16,812 nt of DNA, from assembly GCA_004555535.1 (NCBI GenBank), contig SFHU01000059.1, forward strand, positions 1 through 16,812, in the 5' to 3' direction. The DNA comes from Clostridiales bacterium (GTDB taxonomy: Bacteria > Bacillota > Clostridia > Christensenellales > Aristaeellaceae). Position numbers and translations under genes: made by a program. This document shows, piece after piece, positions 1-10,000 of this stretch. Under the pieces are notes generated by a model. The model was not told the origin of the DNA and made no database searches. It was given only the letters and a program-made list of their open reading frames with translations. Each line of letters starts with the position of its first letter. Within the stretch, counting starts at the first letter, position 1.

Positions 1-1020
1 CCGGAGATACCCAGGAAGTCATTGACCGTGACATAGGGTATACGGATCACTTCATCGTCCTTCATCAGCACCATTGTTCCGATGAGGGAAGACGCGAGGG
101 TGTACGCCCATCCATTGACAGGATCGTTCTCGTACTGTTTAAACCGGTTGACAATGTCCTCATCAACATAGACCACGTTATAATCTTTATCCCCAAACCA
201 GTTCAGCATGTCGCTCGTGCTTCCGGACTGCTCTTCCGATTCACCCTTGCCGCCGATGATGTACGCCTTGACCGTGTCGCCCGTCACCACCAGCAGATAG
301 GCCTCGGTATCCGTATCCGGGTTGAGCGCATCGTAGGAGACCGCGCGATTCGTCACCCAGTAATAGGTCGAACCATTGTCCGTCTTCCACTGCGTCAGGC
401 CCACGACCGCCAGCTGCGTCTCATAACCCGTCGGTTCGTTGGCGTTGGCCACCTGATAGGTGTAGGTGAACTGAATCTGCCCGGCGCCGGTGCCCACATT
501 GTTCACCAGCCAGCCCGCATCGATGACGGACAGCAGCGTTTCAAACGTCGCGCCCTTGTCAAGCGTCAGCTTGCCAGTGGACAGGTTCAGCGTCACGCCA
601 TCGCCCAGACCAACGGAGACCACACTGCCGTTTTCGTAGGTGAAGCTGTACTGGCTGAGCGGCGTGGTGATTTCGACGTCGTTCACCATCTCCGTGACGC
701 GCACAATCTGCCCGTCAGACGCCACATACACCCGCGTGCCGTTGGGCAGCAGATGGATGAATACGTCGTCCACCGCGTTGTAGGTCTGCAGATAGCGGTT
801 GAGACCCGTGGCGTCGAAGGACGCGTCCGCGGCCAGCAGCTTCACCGCGCCGGTGATGTACTCCAGTGAGCCCGGAAGCGGCATGGTCACCACGATGGAA
901 TCCTTGAGGCTGTACAGGCGAATGCCCTTCTCAAGCAGCAGATCGTTGACGTCCTGCGCCAGCAGGGTTTCCACGCGCATCGCCGGCTCAAACGCCTCGC
1001 TGCTGCCGGTTTGCGGCAGG
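1..1020 (-). other. Non-repetitive C-terminal-side region of distinct composition
   Basis: Residues about 5264-5603. The repeats are gone. The sequence is mixed alpha/beta: LLAQDVNDLLLEKGIRLYSL, DDVFIHLLPNGTRVYVASDG, SQYSFTYENGSVVSVGLGDG, IQFTYTYQVANANEPTGY, TQWKTDNGSTYYWVTNRAVS and AYLLVVTGDTVKAYIIGGKG. It then passes through a Ser/Glu/Gly linker (ESEEQSGSTSD) into LNWFGDKDYNVVYVDEDIVN. Five of the roughly twelve Trp lie in this part. The last 250 bp use AT-rich codons (GAT AAA GAT TAT, CGT ATA) not typical of the rest of the gene. This suggests one or two separate folded domains between the shaft and the unseen C-terminus. No family is recognised; an anchoring or binding role is speculation. 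Confidence 0.55.
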
Positions 1021-4000
1021 GTTTCAACCTGCTCAAACAGCACCGGCGTCAGCCGCATGTAGCTGTGACCGGTCGTCTGCGCGTTCACCACGCTCTGCGC
1101 GTCCCCATACTGGAACATGAACGCCCAGAAGCGATTCTCCGCGCTTACGCCGATGTTGGCAGCGTTTTCGATGCTCAGCGTGTGGGTCCATACGGGCGCC
1201 GCCTGGGCCGCCTGCGCGTTGATCAGGGTAATGCTGTTCACCGCGGTCAGGTTTCCGCCGGTTTCGCCCGTCCAGCAGAAGGTCGTGTCGCCGCGCCTGT
1301 TGGAGATCAGGCCGCCCACATGCACATCGCCCGTCCCCCGGGTTTCCACACGGATGGACGGCGTGGTATCCACGCTGTCCGCGCGCTTGTAGCTGTTTGC
1401 GCCGCTGACCTTGGGGTTGATGAAGTTGATGTTCTCCACGGTGATGCCCATCAGGGTCATCATTCCGTCCGTGCGATTGGTGATCGTCACCTCAGGGATG
1501 AACCGCTGATTGTAGACCGTGTAGCCGCTGCCGGTGTGCTCGCCGAGCGTCAGCGTGCCGGGCAGCGCATTGGCAAGCGCCTTGATGGTGATGTCCGAAC
1601 CGCTCACGCTGATCAGCGACATATCTTCGTTCGGCAGGCCCACCTCACGAATGCCGCGATCCGAGATGTCAATCGCCATGCCGGCCGCCGCGTCGCCGAT
1701 GTGGAAGCCCGTGCCGGAGGCGATGGTCATGGAACGGTTGATGGTCAGCGAACCATAGCTGTTTTTGCCGCTGGAAGCAATGCCAGTTCGGCGTGTATGG
1801 GGATACTGGTTGATTGCGCCGCCAAACTCGATCGCATCGATCTGCACATTGGCGCCATAGATGTCAACGCCCGTTCCGATGGTCGTCCGGGTAGTGCTGG
1901 AGCTATTCTCGCCGCCATCATCGCCCTTCTCGTTCAGCCATGCCTCCGCATCCGCGCGTCCGATGCCCTGAGCGAAAGCATACGCGTCGTTGTAGATGTG
2001 CGCCGTGCGATACGACGGCGTCGAATCCGCCTGAATCCTCACATCGTCGTATCCCTTGATCTCCGCGCTCGAGATGCTCACGGCATTTTCAAGGGTCGCC
2101 AGCGTACGGCTGCGCGCCTTTACGTTGACACCCAGGCCGCGTCCGCGGGAATAGGATTCCATGTGGAAGTACAGGCTGCTGAAATAGCTGTGGATGTCCA
2201 CGTTCCTGCCGATGATCTCAGCCTTGCCCGTGCCGGTCTGACCGACGTTCACCGTGGAGGTCAGCGTGAGCGTGCCCAGCGCGCGCGCGTCCGGCTCGTT
2301 GCCCACGCCGGCGTTGTAGACCTTGGCGTAGCTGTGCACATCGTTCGCAGAGGCGTCGGAAATGACCGACACGTTTCCGAAGACGTTCTTCAGCAGCGCG
2401 CCCTTTTCGACATTCACGCTCGCATTCGTGTTCACATTCGCATAAGCGCGCGCATCGCCGATTGCGACGAAGGAGGTGTTGTCCACGCGCGCCTCGGTGT
2501 ACACGTAATCATTGTTTCCGCCGATGGCCTTCACGTCGAGGCTGCCAAAGTCGGCTTCAAGGCTTGCGCCGCTGCCGATGGTGACCTTGACCGTACGCGT
2601 GAGCGTATTGTAGGCCTGCATCTCGCCGTCTGCGATGAATCCGCCCTTGGTAGAGCCCCTTGTGAGCGCGTACATCCAGGCGTTGGAGAGCGCCTGCACC
2701 TTGATGCTGCCGGTCGCGAACAGCGAAGCCGCGCCAATGCCCGCCTCCGTATTCGCATTCACGTTGTTCTCGCCGTAGGTCGTCTTGACGCTGACCGTCA
2801 CCGAGATGCTGGCGTCATGCGCCTCGGATTTCGCGCGGGTGTAATCCTCGGCGAGGATGTCGATATCGCCCGACGCGATGACCTGATCCGCGTTCTTCAC
2901 GCCCGCGTAGGTGTTGTAATAGCTGTACGTCGGCAGAGAAGAGCTCTTGATTTCGCCAATCGAGAAGCTGCCGCCCTTCTGGATGATGGACTGCGCATAG
3001 CCCGTGTTGTAGGCGTAGATCTTCACGTTTCCGGCCGCACGGATCGACGCGCCGCCATCCACATAAGCCTGCGCATCCTGACGGGACGAAGTGCTGTTGC
3101 CGATATAGGCCTTCGCGTTGGAGCTGGTCGCTTCCACAAGGCTGGCCGTGCCGCCCGCTTCCGCCTTGGCCGTCGACCTGGAATCATTTCGCGCCTGCAT
3201 ATCCAGATCGCCGCCGGTGACGATGATCTCCGCGCCATCCACAAAGGTCTTCGTGGAATCCGTCGCGTGGCTCTCCGCATACAGGTTGCCGAACGTCGCC
3301 AGACTGAACGAGCTGCCGTTCTGCGCCAGCGCCTGCGCCAGATTCTGGGTCTGCGCAAGCATGGTCACCTCGTTCGCCGTGAGGGTCAGCGCCTTGGCGC
3401 TGCTCGCCGTGCCGATGCCATAGGCGTTGATGAACACGCAGTTCTGGCTGGTGCTCTTCGCATAGGCGTAGTTGACGGAGGCCGTGATGACGCTGACCGA
3501 TCCGGCCGGTCCATTGACCGTCGCCATCGCGCCGTGACGGCTCTGATTGCCCGTTACCTCATTCAGCTTGGAAACAATCTCCACATCGCCCGTCACCGTG
3601 GCGCTGCCAACGCCGAAGACATAGGCATTCTGCCTGGCCGTCAGGTTGGCTTCGACCTTGTTGAGCGCGACAGAATAGCCGCTGATGGAGAGCTGATGCG
3701 CGCGCACCTGGGCAATCGCATCGGCGGTGGCGTTCACCGTGACGCTCACATCGCCGTGCACGGTCAGGCTGCCGTCGCTACCAAAGCCAGCGTTGCCGGT
3801 CACGGAGGTCTTCGCGTTCGCCGTGTTGATGCTTCCATTTTTGACGCTTGTGCTCAGTCCGCCGGCAGGTCCGGTTTCAGCAAGGCTGTAAACCGTATAG
3901 GTGGAGCTGACGTTCACGCTGCCGGTGCTGCTCTCCCCCGCGCCCGTCCTGAACGACGCGGTGAACGTGCCGGCAGAATCCGCGTCGGCCATCATCAGGC

Positions 4001-7000
4001 TGACGTTGACGTAGGAAATGCTGCCAGTGGGTACGTTGATGCCCGCATAGGCAAAGGATTTTGCGTTGGTGAGCACATTGACGATGCCGGTCACGTTCAG
4101 CGTGGCGCCGCTGACCTCGGAGGCGGATGCCGCCGTAACGCTCGCGCTCGCCTTGCTGGCTTCGCCGCCGACGAGGGTCACCTTTGTGCCGCTGCCGGAG
4201 CCCACCTTTGCGGTCGCCGCGTAATTGCCGGTCGAGCTTTCGGTATTGAAGCTGGACTGGACGTTCACGCTTGCCGCCTTGACCGTCGCGCCCTCAATCT
4301 TCGCCTTCTGGGCGCCCGAAACATTCGCGGTGACGATGTTGACCGCCACATCCACGACGCTGGCCGAGAAGTCCTGGCTCTGAATGTCCGCCGTCGCCCC
4401 GGCCTTGCCCGTCATGATGACGCTCACTGCGCCGCCGGTGACATCGATCACGCCGTTTCCGTGGATACCGGAGTTGGCGGTCACATTCGTCCTGGCATAA
4501 GCGACGTTATTCACGACGCTGAGGCCGGTCAGGTTGGCGCCCTTGCCGGGCTGCGCGGAAACCGCCTTGGCGTGGGCCGTATAGTCGTTGCTGATGGAAA
4601 CGCCCGCGGCGTTCACATTGCCGGAAACCAGGGCATCGAAGCTGCCCTGCGCATAGGCATACAGGGTATTGATGCCGATGCCGACGCCGCTCGCCGTGAA
4701 GTCCTCGCCGTTCACCAGCGCGTCCGCATAGGCCCTTCCGGAGACCTCGACGAGAAGCGTGCCGTCGATCACCAGCTCCGCCCCGATGACCAGGGCCTTG
4801 TTGGTGAATTCCGCCGTCGCGACCGCCACATTCGCCTTCGCGGCTGCGCCGGAAAGCGACGCGCTGCCGCTGCCGCCGTTGGAGCCCAGGACGGCGTAAG
4901 CGCCCCTGGTCTGGTTCTTGTTCAGATACGACGTAACCGTGACGCTGCCCGCGGTCAGACTGATCGTATCGATATACGCCTTCTGGCTCGCGTCCAGCGT
5001 CGCGGCCATGGCATTGGCCGCCACATTGGCCAGGCCACCGGACACGGCGGGCTTTTTCTCCGTCGCCTCTGCCGTCGCAATGCCGGTCGCCTCGATGATC
5101 ACCGCGTTTGCCTTCATCGCGCCCGTGCCGGAGAGGTATGCGTTGATCCCGGTCGAGTTCTGCGCAACCGCGACGTTCACCTTGACATTGTATTTCGCGA
5201 CGTCCACGCCTGCGGCGGAAGGCGTCAGCACTGCCTTGACCGCGCTGGTGGTATCCGCCTTCACGGTCACGTTGCCGGCATCGGCCTCCAGCTCACGGGA
5301 GGCGTCGTCCGGCACGACCATGAATGCGTTAAAGCTGCTCTGCCCATAGGCGTACGCCGCGCTCAGCGCTGCGGAAATCTCGCTGATTCCGCCCATGTTG
5401 GCGACTTCCGCCAGCGTGTTGGCATAGCCCTTGGTCAGGATATCGATGCTGCCCGTCGCGTGGATGGAACCCGGTCGCAGGCCCGCATCGGACTGGGAGC
5501 GGGCATAGGCCACGGCAACATTGACGCGCACGTTGATCAGCGCGCCGCCGCCGGTATACAGCCTGGCCTGGGCGCTCTGCGCAGAAGCATCGTCCGCGTT
5601 GAAGAAGGACTTCGCCGTGATGCTGCCTGCGTCCACATGGCTTCCCGTCAAGGTCGCTTCCTGACGGGCGCGGAGCACCGCCGTAGCAAACGATGCGTTC
5701 ACGCTGACTCCGCCAATGTCCATGCCGTAGATCGTCGCGCTGGCCGTCGCCGTGCCGTAAGCCATGATCTTCAGGCTCGTGGAAGCCTTCAGCTCGCCGC
5801 CGCCAACGATGTTGGCGAGGTTCCGCGCGTCGTTGTCCGCGATGGCGGCGTTCATGCCCACGGTGATCGCGCCCGCCGCGCCCGCGACCGTGTTCGCAGT
5901 CGCCTGAGCCCTGTTGTGCGATTCTTCCGTTCCCGCGTAAACGCCGAGCTTCGGCGCGCTGATTTGGGCGCCCTCGGTGTCAATCACGGCCTGATTGCCG
6001 GAACGCAGATGGACATAGCTCACGGAGAAGCCGATGCTCGTCGCGCCAACCGTCGCCGAAAGCAGCTCCGCTTTGGCCACGGCGTCATTGAGGGCAATCA
6101 CGCTGAGCTCTTTGGTGGCCGTGACATTCGCACGGATGATCCCGGCCACGGCGTCCGTCTGGTTGAAGACCAGAAGCGCGTTTCCGTTCATCGCGATTCC
6201 ACCGCCCGCCATCGACAGGAGGGTCGAAAGGGCCGTGCTGGAGGTGTCGTTCTTCACCGTGACGACATTCGCCGTCACGCTGCCCTTGCTCGCGGAGGCC
6301 GCGCCGGCAGCCTGCTTGTGAGCGTCGGGCGTTGCGCCGATGGTGGTCAGGATTTCCGGAGAAACCACCGCCACCGCCGCGGACATGTTGACCGCTGTGC
6401 CGCCAAAGGCCACGCCCAGGATATACGCCTTGGCATGGGCGTCCACATCCGCCGCGACGTCAAGGCTTCCATCGGTATTCAGGGTGACGCCCTGGCCGAT
6501 GAACGTGTTCATGCTGCTGCGGTTGACCACCAGCGCCACCGCGCCGTTCGCGCCTACGCCGCCCGCCGCAAAGGCGCCGGCGCCGCTCATGGCATTGGTA
6601 TTCTGAATCGATTTGACCGTTACGCTATCGTTGATCTGGATGTTCGCGTCGCCCGCGATGGAAGCCTCCACCGTGCCGCCAAAGACGGTTGCGGCCACAG
6701 ATGCGCCAACGCCCGCGATGCCGCCCGACGCCGTCAGCGTCGCGGTCAGCATGAGCGGATAGTCCATGACAGACTCGACGGTCAGCGTTTCAGCCTTCTC
6801 AATGCTGCCTTCCATGCAGGAGAGGACATTGGAGTAGATATTGATCGAGCCAATCGCCGCGGACACGCCCGCGATGGCGCCGGAGCCCGTGATGGAGATC
6901 GCCCGGATGGTGCGGGAGGTCAGGTCGACCGTGTTCTCTCCCTCAAACGACTTCTTCAGCGCGTCGATGCGGTCGCTGTCCGTATCCTTCACCGGCGTGG

Positions 7001-10000
7001 AGCCCGCCCGCGCGGAAACCTCAATCGCTCCCTCCGCGGTCAGTACGGCGTCGTCCTTCACCTCGGCCAGCACGTTGGAATACAGCACCACAACCGAGAT
7101 GCCCGCGCCCACGCCCGCGTACACGCCGCCGGCGACGGTACCGGAAACCATATCCGAGATCAGGTTGTCATAGGCCGTCACCTGGATGTCCTCTGCAGAG
7201 GTCACACTGGACGAGCCGCCGATCAGGGCGCTGACGCAGTCCTTCGGATCGTAGTCCGGCCTGGCTGCGCAGAGATTCCCCGCAGCCGTGATATCCGCGT
7301 TCTGGCTCTCGTCGATCACGAAGTCATCGCCGCGGGCGTCCTCGCTCTTGCTGCCTTCCGCATCGAATTCATCGCTGCGGTATCCGTCCTCGGCATTGAA
7401 GGAATGCTGCGCATTGCCCTCGCCGTCCGTCTCCGTGCTGCCCACGGTGATTTCGGACTGGCGGACGCCGTCTCCCTCCAGAAGCAGGCCCATGTCGCTC
7501 CTGCGGTATTCCTGCGCGGCGCTGTGACCGGCTGCGAAGGCTTCGTTCATGAAGGCGTCCGGCTTGAAGCCTCCGGTGATGCCTTCATGATATGCTTCCT
7601 TCTCCTCGTCGGAGAGCTTCTCGTATTCCTCGCTCGAGAGCGTATCGCCCTTGCGGATCAGCGCGTCGCTCGTATCCTGCGTCAGCTTGCCGCCCGCAAC
7701 GGTCACCATGATCGTCGCGCCGACGCCAACCTGGCCCGCCGCAACCGTGCCCGCGTAGGCATTGATGTCGCGTTCCGAAGTGGCGTTCACGGCAATCGCG
7801 CCCGTCAGGCTTTCGATCACGTTCTTCTCGCCGATGCCCGCGGTGATCGTGTTGTTGATCACGTTGATCACGGCCGTAACGCCGACGCCAACCATGCCGC
7901 TGCCCGCAAGCGAGGCCGCGACCGAGTAGGAGGTCAGCGCGTCCCTGGCGTCAACGGTGATGGCATCTGCCTTGATCCGAGCGCCCTCGTCCGTCACAGC
8001 CTGCGTGGTCTGCTTGAAGACAGCCACATCCACCGTGCCGGAAACGCTGGCCGTGCCGCTGACGGAGATGCCCGCGGCGTCGGTCGTGAGGAATTCCTTG
8101 GAATCGGCCAACAGGGAGAAGCCCTTCTGGGCGGCGATGTCCGCGCCGCTTCCGATGATCGCGCGGGTCGCGCCTTCATAATAGGTAACGATGCCCACCG
8201 GCGCGACGCCCGCCGTGCCGCTGCCAGCCACAGAGCTGGCGATGTTGTACAGGCTGTTGTTAGCGACAGCCTTGACAGCAGCTTCGCCGCCCGCGCGGAT
8301 CATGCCGCCCATGCCCGCCCGGACGTCGTTCTGGAACACCAGCGCGTTCGCGCCAACGGCGACGGCTGCCGTGCTGGCGCCCGCAAAGTTCAGCGCCAGC
8401 AACAGCACATCATCATTGGAAACAGCAGAAACCTTCACGTCACCGGTTGCGCGCACAAGCTTCATCGCGCCGACGACGGTCTCGCCGTTGGCGTTCTGGC
8501 TCATTCCAAGGATCGCTTCAACCGTCTTGTCATAGACCATGACGACGGTGGAAGCGCCCACGCCCGCCGTGCTGCCCACGGCAGCGCCGCCGGCGACGTT
8601 AATTAGGTGTGAGTCGTCGTCGGCTTCAACCGCCGCTTCCGCATCGCCGCCGGATTCATTCTCCCCGGACTCATCACAGCCGGAAAGGATTGTGCTTCCG
8701 CTGCCCACGGCAGCCCGGACGGTATTCCTGTTCACGATGGTATTCACCACGCCCACGACCGAGACATTTCCGCTGGCCGCGCCGCTCATGGAGGCCATCA
8801 CGATGCGGTTGTCTGCATTGGCGCGGACAATCACGCCCCTGCGCCGGTCAAGGCGGTTGGGGATGCCAAAGCCTGCGGTCGCGCCATTCACAGCCGGGGT
8901 GGCATGGGCGATCACGGTGGTCTTCTGGCCGACCAGCGCCTCAACCCTGTTGTTCAGCACGATGGAATTGATCGTCGCGCCCACGCCCGCCGCGCTGCCG
9001 GCGCTGAAGCTGCCCGCCACATCGTACAGACCGGTCTGCAAATCGGCGTAAATGACCACGCTGTCGCCGGCCTCGGCATGAGAATCATTGCCAAGACCTG
9101 CGCGCACGGTGGACTCGCTCACGATGGTCGGGATCGTTCCCGTCACGCCGGCCGTTCCTGTCGTCGCCGCGCCCGCCACCGTGACGATGATGGTCTCATC
9201 GTCGGCAGTCGCCACGATCACGACGTTCTTGCCGGCATCCGCCGCCTCGGCAATCAGCCGGGCGTTCTCGCCCACCAGAGCAAGCACCTTGTGATTGAAT
9301 ACATTGACATTGACCGTGCCGCCCGCGGCAGCCGCTCCTCCGTTGGAGCCGGTGGCGGCCGCAAGAACGACAACCTGCCGGACGACGCCGTCCGCCACGA
9401 TGGAGACGCTGCCGCCGGTGCTGGTCACGCTGGCGTCGTCCCCCACCTGGGCACAGGTTTCCGAATCGGAGACCAGCACGCCGATGGTGCCCGCCACCGA
9501 GGGCGACGCGCCCAGGGAGCCGGACAGGGAGGCCAGCACATTCAGCAGTTTTTCCTCGCTGACCGCCTGGACGACCACGTTGTTCCCGGCGAGAATCTCC
9601 GCCGCTTCGCCCACCCTCGCGAGCGTCTCATTTTCAGCGACAATCACCGCCACGGTGCCGCCAGCGGCAACACCCGACGCCGAAGCACCGTTGGACGTGG
9701 ACAGGAGGGTCAGGTCGGAAAGGTTCTTCGCCGCGAGCGAGAAATCGCCGTTGGCCTGAATCTTTGTCCGATCGCCCACGTTGGCTTCCACATCGCTGCC
9801 GGCCACGATGACGTTGACGCCGCCGCCCAGCGCCGCGCCGCTGTTGCTGGCCCCTGCCGCAACGGTAACGGCCAGCACGTCGCGCTGCGCCCCGGCAGAC
9901 ACGGTCACGTCGTTGGCGTTGCTGATCTGAACGTCGTCGCCGATGCCGGCTTCAATCTGATCCAGATCCGTCAGCGAAGCGATGTTCACGCCCGCGCCAA

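Noticed and set aside
1005..1019. LPQTG, matching the sortase LPXTG motif
   Set aside because: It is followed by more than 330 further residues in the same frame, with no hydrophobic segment and basic tail directly after it, so it is not a C-terminal sorting signal.
1011..8606. Plus-strand open frame of 2,531 codons starting with ATG
   Set aside because: It is exactly in phase and antisense to the giant gene; its protein is rich in Arg, His, Asp and Ala without domain-like sequence, and its openness follows from the near-absence of TTA, CTA and TCA in the real gene.
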